Shown here piece by piece: positions 21,136 to 31,652 of a DNA stretch of 64,000 nucleotides. Source of the stretch: Oncomelania hupensis (lineage: Eukaryota > Mollusca > Gastropoda > Littorinimorpha > Pomatiopsidae). The position numbers and the translations under genes were made by a program. The DNA lies in assembly GCA_036898135.1 (NCBI GenBank), contig CM072513.1:85125508-85189507 (forward strand), given 5' to 3'. The notes under the pieces are model-generated. The model had not been told where the DNA came from. It made no database searches and saw nothing but the letters and a program-made list of their open reading frames with translations. How positions within the stretch are numbered: the first letter of the stretch is position 1; each line of letters opens with the position of its first letter.

Positions 21136-23712
21136 CTATCCTGTCCCGTAACCCGAAGGTCGTAGGGGCACCACAGATGATCGTTTAACCAGCATACTCC
21201 ATCTTTCTCTGTCCTCAGCAGCCCTGATGGCTTCGCTCAGTGTCAAACCAGTCCATTCTCGAATGTTGTCCTCCCACCTCTTTTTCGGTCTCCCTTTTCT
21301 TCTACCTCCTTGCACTGTGCCTTGCAGAATAGTCTTTGCAAGGCCTGATGATCTGGTGACGTGGCCATACCACCGAAGTTTCCGTTTCTTCACCAATGTT
21401 AGCAGGTCATCATGTTGTCCAATAGCTTGTGTGATGGTCTGTCGGACTTCGTCGTTGGTGATGTGTTGGGTATAGGAAATGCCCAGAAGTCTTCTGTAGC
21501 ACCTCATCTCCATGCTTTGTATTCTTCGTTGGAGATCTGCTGTGAGGGTCCATGCTTCGCAAGCATATAGGAAGATGGAGATGACAAGGGAGCGCAGCAG
21601 TCTTACTTTGGAATGTAGACTGATGGTCCTGTCTTTCCAAATGGGCTTCAACCTTGTCAGGGCAGCAGTTGTTTGTGCGATCCTGGAGAGGACTTCCTGT
21701 CGGGACCCATTGTCTGATACAATGGCTCCTAAATATTTGAAGCTATGCACTGTGTCGAGGGATTGGCCTTGGACTTTGATGTCCGTATTGATGCCATTGG
21801 TGTTGTTGGTCATCATTTTGGTCTTCTCTGCACTTATTTCCATTCCATAGGCTTTGGAGGTGGTGTCAAGCCTCTGTACCAGCTGTTCAAGTTCTTGTTC
21901 CTCTCCAGCCAATCCATCAATGTCATCTGCAAAACGAAGATTGGAGATTGCTCTACCCCCTATGCTGACTGTGCCTTCATGGTCTGCAAGAGCATCCGAC
22001 ATGATGCGCTCTAGGAAGATGTTGAAGAGTGTTGGAGAGAGTAGGCATCCTTGACGCACACCGATTGTTGTTCTGAACCAATTCCCGATGGCTCTGTTGT
22101 GTAGGACTGCACTGGTAGCCTTGTCATACAGGCTTTTGATGACTTCAATAATTTTTGGGCTGATGTTGTACACTTTCATTGTTGCCCATAGAGCTGCATG
22201 CCAGACTCGGTCAAACGCCTTCTTGAAGTCTATGAACACATGATATAGATGTTGTTGGTGCTGTAGGTATTTCTCACAGATTATTCTGAGGTTGAAAATC
22301 TGCTCAGTGGTACTTCGCCCTGCCCTGAATCCTGCTTGTTCTTCAGCTATGATTTGTTCAGCTTGGGGTTTCAACCTGTTGAGTATTATTTTCAAGAGGA
22401 CCTTGCTGGGATGGCTGATGAGGCTGATGGTGCGGTAATTTTCACACTCCTGAAGGTTACCTTTTTTGGGAAGAGTGATGACAAGCGACTGGGTCCATGG
22501 TATAGGCCACTCCCCACTCTGCCAGATCTTGTTACAGATAATGGTGAGGGCATCAATCATCGCTTCTCCTCCTGCTTGTAGCAGTTCCGCGGGTATGTTG
22601 TCCACTCCTGCTGACTTCCCTTTCTTTAGCGCTTGCACTGCTGCCTCAACTTCTTCCCGGAGAATTGGGAGGATTTCTTCTTCTTCTCTGTTCTCTGGAC
22701 ATGCTAGAACTGATGGGTCTCCATTTGGTGTATGGTTGTAAAGGTCAGAGCAGTACTCTGTCCATCTGTCCAAGACTTCTTGTTCTTCTGTAAGGCATAT
22801 GCCAGACTTGCTTTGGATAGTGGAGACTTTGGGCTGTTTGACACTTGTCAGTCGCTTCACAGTCTGGTAGGCCTTCTTGCTGTTGTTCTTGTTCAGACTG
22901 TTCTCTATTTCCTGGCATTGACCTTCTATCCAGTTCTCCTTTGCTGTGAGCATGCCTTTTCGGATGTCATTGTTGATTTTTCGGTAGACATCAGCTCCCT
23001 GTGAGGTGTTCTTTTTCTTTTTCATCTCTCTTCGTTTATCACACAGATCCAAAAGTTCAGGTGTGATCCACAGCTTCTTCTTTGGTCGGTGCTTGCCAAG
23101 GATCTCAGTGGCGGCATCTGTCACAGCTGAGTTGAAGGTGGTGGTCATGGTGTTGACATCTACTTCACCAGCCCCCAAAATGAGCAGTGGTGCAAATTTC
23201 CCTCCAATTGTGGCCTGAAATAGTTCTGCCACCTCCGGGTCTTGCAGTTTGTCCAGGTCGAACTTCAGTCTAGTGCACTTTGCTGTATTTACTCTCTTCA
23301 AGTGGAGCCGGAAAGACATCATCACGAGATCGTGGTCACTTCCGATGTCTGCTCCTGGAAAAGTACGTGTCCTGCCAATGTTGATGCTTGATCTGAAGCG
23401 TTTCTTGACCATGATGTAGTCTATTTGGTTGTGATGCTCCCCGCCAGGACTGTGCCATGTCCATCGTCTGGAGTTTTTGTGGAGACCAAGCGTGTTTGCC
23501 AGTACCAGATTGTTGTATCTGGCAAACTCCAAGAGTCTCAGACCCCTGTCATTTGTCTCGTTGTTGCAGTGGGGTCCACATGTGTCTCCCCAGTTGCGGT
23601 GCGCATCTTGGCCAACCTTGGCATTCCAGTCGCCTTGCACTATGACTATGTCCTTCTTCGGCACTTGGTCAAGGACCGCCTGTAGATTTTCATAAAAATC
23701 CTCCACTTCGCT
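21136..23712 (-). CDS. RTE-like endonuclease/reverse transcriptase, C-terminal 858 residues
   Basis: Reading from 23712 downwards, the frame starts inside the apurinic-type endonuclease at SEVEDFYENL. It contains the GDWNAKVG and catalytic SDHDLVMMS motifs, a linker, and the complete RT: VFIDFKKAFDRVWH, GVRQGCLLSPTLFN and FADDIDGLA. The C-terminal region follows, with WYGHVTRSSGLAKTI and GRRKGRPKKRWEDNIREW. The stop TAG lies within the GGATAG tail repeat. No internal stop is present. The N-terminal part of the endonuclease is on the opposite strand at 23997-24507. It is the best-preserved member of its family here and the reference for the fragments elsewhere. Confidence 0.92.
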   Translation of the reverse strand, partial: SEVEDFYENLQAVLDQVPKKDIVIVQGDWNAKVGQDAHRNWGDTCGPHCNNETNDRGLRLLEFARYNNLVLANTLGLHKNSRRWTWHSPGGEHHNQIDYIMVKKRFRSSINIGRTRTFPGADIGSDHDLVMMSFRLHLKRVNTAKCTRLKFDLDKLQDPEVAELFQATIGGKFAPLLILGAGEVDVNTMTTTFNSAVTDAATEILGKHRPKKKLWITPELLDLCDKRREMKKKKNTSQGADVYRKINNDIRKGMLTAKENWIEGQCQEIENSLNKNNSKKAYQTVKRLTSVKQPKVSTIQSKSGICLTEEQEVLDRWTEYCSDLYNHTPNGDPSVLACPENREEEEILPILREEVEAAVQALKKGKSAGVDNIPAELLQAGGEAMIDALTIICNKIWQSGEWPIPWTQSLVITLPKKGNLQECENYRTISLISHPSKVLLKIILNRLKPQAEQIIAEEQAGFRAGRSTTEQIFNLRIICEKYLQHQQHLYHVFIDFKKAFDRVWHAALWATMKVYNISPKIIEVIKSLYDKATSAVLHNRAIGNWFRTTIGVRQGCLLSPTLFNIFLERIMSDALADHEGTVSIGGRAISNLRFADDIDGLAGEEQELEQLVQRLDTTSKAYGMEISAEKTKMMTNNTNGINTDIKVQGQSLDTVHSFKYLGAIVSDNGSRQEVLSRIAQTTAALTRLKPIWKDRTISLHSKVRLLRSLVISIFLYACEAWTLTADLQRRIQSMEMRCYRRLLGISYTQHITNDEVRQTITQAIGQHDDLLTLVKKRKLRWYGHVTRSSGLAKTILQGTVQGGRRKGRPKKRWEDNIREWTGLTLSEAIRAAEDRERWSMLVKRSSVVPLRPSGYGTG

Positions 23713-23996
23713 TCGCTTTAGCTCTGTGGGTTCGGGCATTAAATAGAATAGACCCAACGTTTCCCGGCGTGTCGTAAGAGGCGACTAACAGGGGTGATGT
23801 TAGCACGGCATCACTGGGCGAAAGTCTTCTACACAGAAGTCACCGGCCAGGGCGGAGGAACCTCACGTTACTACAGGTTCAACGACCATGTGCTCAGGGC
23901 CAAGGCGAGCCACACTGTATTCGTGGATTTCGGCTGTGGCCAACAGCCTGGAGAGGATTGGGCACCACCAGGTCTTTTTTGCCCAAGACACACTAC

Positions 23997-24507
23997 ATGA
24001 TGACACAATCCACTACTTCCATACCGGATCGGTCGTCGCCCGGGCCGTCACCCGGCACAAGGACCGCGCCTTCCGTTGGCCACCAGGACGGAGGTGTTAA
24101 GTATGCTACTGATGGACAATTTAGCAAGATCCGCACGAGAAACAACATCGTCATAGGAACCTGGAACGTCAGGACCCTAACTGCGGAAGGAAAATTAGAA
24201 GAACTGGCCCACGAGTTGGACCACTATCGATGGAACGTTCTAGGTATCAGCGAACTGCGCTGGAAAGGCCTAGGTGAAACAACGACCGACAAAGGCCACA
24301 AGCTCTATTTCAGCGGTAGGGATGACAGGCATGAACACGGCGTTGGATTCTTGGTCCACAAGAACATTCTAGCCACTGTCATGGGTTGCCGCCCAGTCTC
24401 CAGTAGACTCATTACCATCCGCCTGGGAGCAGCCCCTTTCAACATCACCATCATCCAGGCCTACGCCCCAACATCAGACTATGACGACAGCGAAGTGGAG
24501 GATTTTT
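23997..24507 (+). CDS. RTE-like endonuclease, N-terminal part (inverted segment)
   Basis: The first ATG in frame is at 23997. The frame encodes about 170 residues with endonuclease motifs IGTWNVRTL, ISELRW (catalytic Glu), GVGFLVH and QAYAPTSD. It runs into the target duplication at 24508. The chain ends at SEVEDF, exactly where the minus-strand part begins, so the two halves together cover one protein. Upstream bases 23713-23996 are the LINE 5' UTR and the inversion junction. Confidence 0.88.
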
Positions 24508-24518
24508 TAGTGTTCTTT
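24508..24518 (+). other. 11-bp target-site duplication, right copy (RTE-1)
   Basis: TAGTGTTCTTT, identical to 21119-21129. Confidence 0.85.
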
Positions 24519-25315
24519 ATTTTGATATATATATACAAATAAGCTGCTAACACCACCAAAACATTGTCGTGCAGCCCCAAATTTTACATTAACATACAGC
24601 AAAAATTAGAACTCTCCCCCTCTCCCCCCACAAAAAAGCATACTATATAATGTAAAAATTAAATAAGATTGATTTATGTTTACATTAAATTACTGAAAAG
24701 AAAAAAAAAACTGTACTGTATAAGCCCTATTAAGTACCATTCTGATTCAACTATATTTTAATCTAATCCACCTACATCATAACATGTTTTGTAAATAATC
24801 ACTACTAAGCAGTTGTGTGCATACAAATACCAGCCTTTTTTCGGGGTGGGGGTGGAGGTGTTGAAATTAATATAACTATCAATCATTCCTAAATGCACCA
24901 ACTGCATAGTGGCTTACTCTTACTGTACAGTGCTCAATCAGATATAGGCCTACTACTGTCTAGACTACACTGACTAGTCATATTGAAGTCAATATGACGG
25001 CTTTAGTTTATTAAATTTACTAAATTCAATTATCAAACCTGTGAAATAAGTCAGTAAATGTTGGTAGTACGTCAAAAGAACGATGCTGATTGCGACATGA
25101 CATTAATTTAATGATATGAAATGAGGCCTAATCCGTACGCCTAGGCCTACTAATCCGTAATCGTATCATCGCCCCTCACCACCTTTCGACCCAATCCGAC
25201 TTCTTTCCCGATGCTGACAGTCCTCTTGTTATCAACTATCGTTATAATGCTATCACACTTGAAGAACCAACGTCATTTAAAGGTAAACTGCTTCCCGGTA
25301 CATCTTTTTCTTCGA
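24519..25315. other. unassigned right part of the candidate DNA transposon
   Basis: AT-rich sequence. No exon could be followed with confidence on either strand. TAGGCCTA occurs at 24954 and 25142. Confidence 0.35.
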
Positions 25316-25352
25316 GCAATATATTTGGAAATACTTGAAAGTACGCCATTTG
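25245..25352 (-). CDS. possible first exon of a second transposon gene
   Basis: On the minus strand an ATG at 25352 starts MAYFQVFPNILLEEKDVPGS and the frame stays open for about 35 codons to a TAA. The FPxILLxExDVPG pattern resembles the N-terminus of SAP-like proteins with a C-terminal YqaJ nuclease, found in invertebrate mobile elements. That family link is from memory and weak. A potential ETS site (ACTTCCGGT) lies just upstream near 25372. No following exon was found, so the gene is probably truncated. Confidence 0.35.
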
Positions 25353-25460
25353 GACACCGAGCGTTGTCACCGGAAGTAGTTAAAACGAAGATTTTTGCCG
25401 ATCATTTACGAAGATGACGTCGCACGAAGCAGACGCCTTGATTTCGTGATTCGACCCTAT

Positions 25461-25761
25461 GTTGTTACTTCCAGGCTTCTTTCTAGCCCTGCTATATCTG
25501 TGGGCAGTTTTGAGCACACTTCTTATGCATGGGAGGCAATTTCCTTGGCAAGCATTCCAGATTGACTTTTAGACCTGACCTTCTCGACTAAAGCGAGGTC
25601 CACCTCTCCTCCCGCCAACGCATATATAGAATATGAACTACAGAAGATGAGCGAACGTCTGTATATGCATAATACGATCACTCGCAGAAACGCATTCTCA
25701 TGTAATTCTTTAACAGGTTAGAAGAAATTGTGATCTGTTTTGTTAACAATCATTTTCCTTC
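25461..25761. other. unassigned non-coding sequence
   Basis: Flanks the candidate DNA transposon. Nothing recognised. Confidence 0.35.
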
Positions 25762-26846
25762 CTATCCTATCCTATCATGTAACTCAAAAGTCGTTGGTGC
25801 ATCACAGATGATGGTTTAACCAGGATACTTCATCTTTCTCTTTCCTCAGCAACTCTCATGGATTCGCTCAGTGTCAAGCCAGTCTATTCTCGAATGTTGT
25901 CCTCCCACCTCTTTTCCTGACTACCACTTCTTCTGCCTCCTTGCACCGTGCCTTGCAGGATGGTCTTTGTAAGGCCTGATGCTCTGGTGACGTGGCCATA
26001 CCATCGGAGTTTCCGTTTTTTCACCACTGTGAGCATGTCATCGTGTTGTCCAATGTCTTGTGTGATGGTCTGACGGACATCGTTGGTGATGTGTTGGGTA
26101 TAGGAAATGCCCAGAAATCTTCTGTAGCATCCCATTTCCATGCTTTGTATTCTTCGTTGTAGGACTACTGTGAGGGTCCATGCTTCGCAAGCGTACAGCA
26201 AGATGGAGATGACAAGGGGGCGCAGCAGCCTTACTTTGGAGTGTAGACTGATGGTGCTGTTTTTCCAAATGGACTTCAACCTTGTCAGGGCAGCAATTGT
26301 TTGTGTGATCCTGGAGAGGACTTCCTATCGGGACCCATTGTCTGATACAATAGTTCCTAACTATTTGAAGCTATGCATTGTTTTGAGGTATTGGCCTTGG
26401 ACTTTGATGTCCATATTGATGCCATTGGAATTGTTGGTCTTCATTTTGGTCTTCTCTGCACTTATTTCAATTCCAAAGGCTGTGGAGGTGATGTCAAGCC
26501 TCTGTACCAGCTGTTCAAGTTGTTGTTTTTCTCCAGCTAGCCAATCCATCAATGTCACCCGCAAAACGGATGTTATAGATTGTTCTTCCCCCTATGCTGA
26601 CTGTGCCTTCGTGATCTGCAAGGGCATCTGACATGATGCGCTCCATGAAGATGTTGAAGAGTGTTGGAAAGAGTAGGCATCCTTGACGCACGCTGATCTA
26701 TTTCCTGGCATTGCTCTTCTATCCAGTTCTCCTTTGCTGTGCGCATGCCTTTTCGGATATCACTGTTGATTTTTCAGTAGGCATCAGATCCCTGTGAGAT
26801 GTTCTTTTTCTTTTTGATCTCTCATCGTTTGTCACACAGGTCCAAT
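25762..26846 (-). pseudogene. RTE-like LINE fragment with internal deletion
   Basis: The minus-strand 3' tail (TCCTATCCTATCCTATC at 25762) is followed by the C-terminal region and RT C-terminus up to about 26693. There the sequence jumps to the endonuclease-RT linker (26694-26846). The RT fingers, palm and motif A are therefore missing. Frameshifts and stops are present, so the copy is inactive. It is truncated 5' of the linker. Confidence 0.85.
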
Positions 26847-27162
26847 CATTATCAGCAGCTGCAATTACAACAGCACCACCACTAGCACCACCAACAGTAT
26901 CATCACCGCCACCATCACATCAACAACACGTTTAGGCAAAGCAATATAATGTCTACAATTCATGCACAATAGCACCCCTGTCAGGAAAATCTATCAATAC
27001 AAAGTCGAACGGTGCTACTGCATGGGAGCAATATGTAAATAGTGAAATCTATGAATGTCAGGTATAGGTAGGGCTTTAGCAGAAAGCGGTTTCAGACTGT
27101 TTCAGACGGAATGAATGAGCAGAATCCTGAGAACTGGTTGAAGTTTGGGGGTCTGTGGGAAG

Positions 27163-27165
<3 letters not shown>
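26847..27165. other. unassigned non-coding sequence
   Basis: CAC/CAT/CAA-rich stretch at 26850-26935. No gene seen. Confidence 0.35.
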
Positions 27166-27205
<40 letters not shown>

Positions 27206-27250
27206 TGTGTGTGTGTGTGTATGTATGTGTGTGTGCGTGCGTGTGTCAGT
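27166..27250 (+). repeat. (GT)n microsatellite
   Basis: GT run with GGGTGT, GTATGT and GTGCGT interruptions. Confidence 0.93.
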
Positions 27251-27440
27251 GTGCATCCACGCTTATGTGTGTCTGTATGTCTGCTGGCGCGCGCGCGTTT
27301 GTGTGGAATATGAATGGGAAGAGCCAGCGAGAGAAACGAGCGTGACAGTGGTGCAGGAGGCACGGCATTGTTTTTGCGAGAGGTGCTGTCTGGCAGTTTA
27401 TTTGAACATCTCCAAGCTGAATAGACCTTCCAACTTCAAG

Positions 27441-27593
27441 ATGGTCCGTCGTCATAGCAACGGCTCCTTGACCCTTGCGATGGCGGACGAGGAGCAAGAG
27501 GGGGACCGGGCACTTGAGGGAGGCTGGAATAGCTGCCATCGAACCGTTGGGCTGTACCGAGTGTCTGCGATCTACCAAATATCGCCACGGTAA
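27441..27593 (+). CDS. possible short coding exon, unrecognised
   Basis: Starting at ATGGTCCGTCG, a 50-codon frame ends at TAA. A possible donor ACG|GTAAAG lies at its end (about 27590), just before the stop. The sequence is GC-rich compared with its neighbours and contains CAAGATGG before the ATG. No domain was recognised and this may be chance. Confidence 0.2.
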   Translation: MVRRHSNGSLTLAMADEEQEGDRALEGGWNSCHRTVGLYRVSAIYQISPR

Positions 27594-27644
27594 AGTTCAG
27601 TTCCACAAAGGCAACCAAAGGCTTGCATTCGTAAGTTTCATGAA

Positions 27645-27875
27645 ATGACGATGTTGATGTTGATGGTGGTGATGGTGGTGGTGGTGATAATGATGATAAT
27701 GATGAAGATGATGACGACGACGACGACGATGATGATGATGATGATGATGATGACGATGATGATGATGATGATGATGATGATGAGTGAAATCACGACGACG
27801 ATGACGATGCCAATGATTATGGAAATGCTGATGTTGCTGCTGCTGCTGCTGATGATGATGATGATATTATGGGTG
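27645..27875 (+). repeat. (GAT)n / (GAC)n trinucleotide tract
   Basis: Mixed GAT/GAC/GCT repeats that give a Met-rich or Asp-rich translation of no biological meaning. Confidence 0.9.
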
Positions 27876-28044
27876 TCTTATGTGCCGCTAATATCCAACT
27901 ACCATAGCATGCCCAGTGCGGTATCAGACCGAAATCATCAATATATCCACACTTTGCGCAGTGATTTTATTGGTCACGCACGCAGTACGATTTTCGCCGG
28001 TGTCTTTCGCGGCCAAGACGAGCAAGGGAGTGGAGTTGGGGCGG

Positions 28045-28262
28045 TTGGGTGTGTTTGTGTGTAGGGGAGGGGGGTAGCGGGTGGGTGTGTTTGTGTGTAG
28101 CGGGTGTGTGTGTTTGTGTGTAGGGGAGGGGGTAGCGGGTGTGTGTGTTTGTGTTTGTGTGTTGGGGAGGGGAGGGGGTAGCGGGTGGGTGTGTTTGTGT
28201 GTAGGGGAGGGGGATTAGGGTGTGGGTGTGTTTGTGTGTAGGGGAGGGGGGTTGGGGTGTAG
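28045..28262 (+). repeat. G-rich minisatellite
   Basis: About five to six imperfect units of GTGTTTGTGTGTAGGGGAGG plus GGGTAGCGGGTGG, of variable length. Many G runs of three or more on one strand make quadruplex formation possible. Confidence 0.85.
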
Positions 28263-28328
28263 AAAGAGACATTTACATTCGTGTGTGTGGTTATTAGGAA
28301 ATTAAAATGTAATGTCCTATGAAAAGAA

Positions 28329-28662
28329 ATAAAGAAGAAGAAGAAGAAGAAGAAGAAGAAGAAGAAGAAGAAGAAGAAGAAGAAGAAGAAGAAGAAGAAG
28401 AAGAAGAAGAAGAAAAGAAATAATAATAAGAAGAAGACGAAAGAAAGAAAGAAAGCAGAAGAAGAAGAAGAAGAAGAAGAAGAAGAAGAAGAAGAAGAAG
28501 AAGAAGAAGAAGAAGAAGAAGAAGAAGAAGAAGAAGAAGAAGAGGAGAAAGAAGAAGAAGAAGAAGAAGAAGAAGAAGAAGAAGAAGAAGAAGAAGAAGA
28601 AGAAGAAGAAGAAGAAGAAGAAGAAGAAGAAGAAGAAGAAGAAGAAGAAGGAGAAGAAGAAG

Positions 28663-28694
<32 letters not shown>

Positions 28695-28715
28695 GAAGAA
28701 GAAGAAGAAGAAGAA

Positions 28716-28780
<65 letters not shown>

Positions 28781-28832
28781 AGAAAAAGAAAGAAAAAAAG
28801 AAAGAAAGAAAGAAAGAAAGAAGAAGGAGAAA
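28329..28832 (+). repeat. (GAA)n and (GAAA)n tract
   Basis: About 500 bp, almost purely purine on the plus strand, with GAA to 28720 and then GAAA units to 28832. Rare interruptions lie near 28415-28460 and 28692. Confidence 0.95.
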
Positions 28833-29150
28833 CGGCGCGGGGACCTACTGTTGCTGTAATGTGTGCCTTTCAGTGAGAAATAATATTTTTGTTGCTTGGA
28901 AAATCACACAAGCTAAAAGTGTTAGCAACAATTCTGCTTCTCCTCTTCTTTATTGTGCCTCCTTCACCGCATTCCGCCCTCTTGTTTTTTCCTCCAATAA
29001 TTAGTGCTTATTTATTTCTTCCTTCTAATCGCCAATACGTCCTCCTTCTCCACAACGTCCTTCCTTCTCCAGGCGGCGGACTCAGTCTCTCGCTCTCCCT
29101 TTTTTCCTCCCTCCCTTTCTTTCTCTCTCTACCTGCCCCCCCCCCCCCCC

Positions 29151-29195
<45 letters not shown>

Positions 29196-30305
29196 CACCC
29201 TCCCAAATTAAAGATGCGCAACTCTTTTTTGCAGCACTTCATCCCATCTTGAGCAACATTCATTTTCTTCATCTTCGATCTGTCGTTTCTTCCTGCACAC
29301 TTCTTTTTCTCACACTCCTGTCTTTTTTCCCCACACACGGTTTCTTTCATCTTAGACACATTTTTTTAAATCTTAACTTTCTCCTTTCGTGTTCTTTTAG
29401 ATTCTCTTTATCTTAATTTTATTTCTTTTTCTACGTTTTCTTTTCTTTCTCCCCATTATTTTCAACTACATTAAAACAAAATATAATTCGTGCTTTTTTT
29501 CTTTTTTTTTTCTATCGGAAGTATCTTGCTTTGTCCCATTCCATACCCTCTCTCTTCGATTTCTTATTTCTTTTACTAATTCTTTTATATTTCACTACTC
29601 ACGTTTTGTTTCTACTACGTTTGTTTGTTTGTTTTTCTTTCGTTTTTTTCTAAGTAAAAACACAACAATAAAACAACTACTTTCAACAAAAATATAATGT
29701 TTGAAAATATTTCGGTGAAATTTAGTTTCTTCTGCTTCTGGCTCTTTTAAATTTAATTTTATTTTTGACCCTTCTCATTTGCAAGTACTATATCTTGCTG
29801 ATTAAAGTTTCGTTATTAAATTAGCAATATTAGTTTTTATTTCTTCCTTTTTCGGACTATTGTGTGAGTTAAAAAAAAAAAAGAAAGAAACAAAGAAAGA
29901 ACAAAGAGGAAAAATCGATCAACCTTTACAATAATATATAGTAAAATTAAATAAAATAAGGTAAAATAAACTCCTACATTTAATTCTGTTTTATATTATT
30001 TTTTCAGAAATCTCTTTTCTCCAAATTTTGCTGCAGCGACAATCAAAGGAGAATGCGTCGTTTTCAGCGTAAAGTTCGATAATCCACGTTCGATGCTGCT
30101 TTGTTGTGCTCTCCCTTGCCTCGCCGCCATGTTGAAACATTTGGACATGCGACACAAAAGAGGAGAGGGAGTAACGGAGTTGCCAAAAGAAGTTGGAGAG
30201 AGTTTTTATTCACTTTGCTCTCATTTTTGTTCTATTTTCTTCCTTTCGTATTCTATTTTCTTCAATTGAGATTCTCCTAATATCGACAAATCGTACTACT
30301 CCCTT
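28833..30305. repeat. pyrimidine-rich unassigned sequence
   Basis: Biased to C/T on the plus strand over 28910-29660, with a C run at 29137-29151 and (CT)n at 29152-29188. The 175-codon frame at 28889-29416 reflects this bias (Ser/Leu/Phe/Pro-rich) and is not a credible gene. Confidence 0.5.
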
Positions 30306-30306
30306 T

Positions 30307-30307
<1 letters not shown>

Positions 30308-30390
<83 letters not shown>
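30308..30390 (+). repeat. (GA)n microsatellite
   Basis: A GA run of about 80 bp, uninterrupted. Confidence 0.95.
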
Positions 30391-30392
<2 letters not shown>

Positions 30393-31649
30393 AACAAGAG
30401 TTTTTATTGCAAGAAAATTTTACTAATTTGTTTTTCGGTACCCTTTTCAAGAAATTGTTCGCTTATTTCTCGGTTCTGTCTGTGTGCCAGCCAGGCAAGG
30501 GCTTCAGAGTAGGCTAAACAGGGTTTTGGCTACAAGCTGTCGATTCCACTCTGCCAGCCATTTAGCACGTGAAGAACAGGTTGTTGAAATGTAGTGGGAG
30601 TTGAGGATTGTGATAAGCACGCTTCACATCGCTCGGTCGCTCCCTAGTCCCCCCTCTGCAAGCTTCTTCACATGCGTTTTGTTTGAGAGATTAGCTTGTG
30701 AGCATCCTTGCAAAACATTCAGAGCTATAGGAGAAGAATTGTATACTCTTCAGCAAAGAGACGAGAAGTGTAAAGAGAGAAGGCCAAACAAAAACTTCTG
30801 GATGCTCATCGGATGTAGACAAGAATGCCAGGATGGCCATTCATTTTCTGTGATGGCTGTTCAGCCCTGTTCAGTGGCCAGAGAGAGAGCTATTGACGAT
30901 TTGAAAAGAGACAATCACAAGAGAGTGAGAGATCGAACTATAATCGTTTTGTCGCTCGCCTCTTCACCAGACACGGAGTGCAATTGAAATACCCAGCTCC
31001 AATCGTTTAGTCAGTATTTTATGAGCGTCATTATCTAGATCTTGAGCCTCATCAAAGCGCATTCGCTGCTCCTTTGAGGTCCAGTGTATTGGTTTTAAGG
31101 AGAAGTGCTAAACGCTTTTCGGTCATTGAGTCTGGAAGATAATTAGACTTCTTAGTGGTGTTTTAATTGCTGGAAATCTGTTAAGAGCATTAAAACTACC
31201 TGAAATTATTAAGGATAATTAGGGTCGGTGGCGTTGTTTGTTTTGATTTTTTTTCTTCTTCTAAAAAACAAACTCGCCATTTATGATGCACGCAAACCAC
31301 AAACATGGGCGTTCTCTCGCACACTCTCACGCACACGCACGCGCGTACACACACACACACACACAACTCAAAACACACACACACGCACGCACGCACTGAA
31401 TAACACTAGAAACCTTTCAGGAAAAGGCATTTTCCCACATTTTTATCAGGTACTATTGTAAAGCACGTTGACAACCAGAATTATGTACTCTAAAAAACTA
31501 TTAGACTGTAGGTAGTACACATGTGTTGAAACAATAATCCCAGTGCGCTTATTACTTTAACTGAGAGTGACCATCAAAGTTATTACTGTATGACGTGAAG
31601 TGTGAATTTGTGGACGACATTACTGGCGAAAAGAACAAATAATAACTAC
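30391..31649. other. unassigned sequence with (CA)n
   Basis: A 128-codon open frame (30601-30987) has no recognisable domain. An imperfect (CA)n/(CACG)n tract lies at 31321-31396. Nothing else was recognised. Confidence 0.35.
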
Positions 31650-31652
31650 AGC

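Larger units (their letters stand above)
21130..24507 (-). mobile_element. RTE-like LINE, near full-length, 5' end inverted
   Basis: The 3' part (21130-23712) lies on the minus strand and ends in (GGATA)n. The 5' part (about 23713-24507) lies on the plus strand. The two parts overlap by about 18 bp (AGCGAAGTGGAGGATTTT at both breakpoints). Both lie between one 11-bp target duplication. This is the pattern produced by twin priming during target-primed reverse transcription. The 5' region has the CCCGGCGTGTCGTAAGAGGC motif near 23764. Apart from the inversion the coding capacity looks intact, suggesting a young insertion. Confidence 0.9.
18490..25458 (+). mobile_element. candidate DNA transposon with THAP gene and short TIRs
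   Basis: The left end AGGGTCGAGTCACGA (18490-18504) matches the reverse complement of the right end TCGTGATTCGACCCT (25444-25458) with one mismatch. Both are bordered by AT (18488-18489, 25459-25460); the same bases also allow a TA duplication with the TIR starting GGG. A second block, CTACTTCCGGTGACAA, also occurs inside each end in inverted orientation (near 18555 and 25365). The left end drives a THAP-type gene and the right end a possible divergent gene. An RTE insertion occupies 21130-24507, leaving about 3.6 kb of element. The THAP gene plus two-base duplication suggests an ISL2EU/IS4EU-like or related element, but no DDE transposase core was found. Confidence 0.5.

Noticed and set aside
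30601..30987. 128-codon open frame
   Set aside because: No recognisable domain, no splice or promoter context, and composition like the surroundings.
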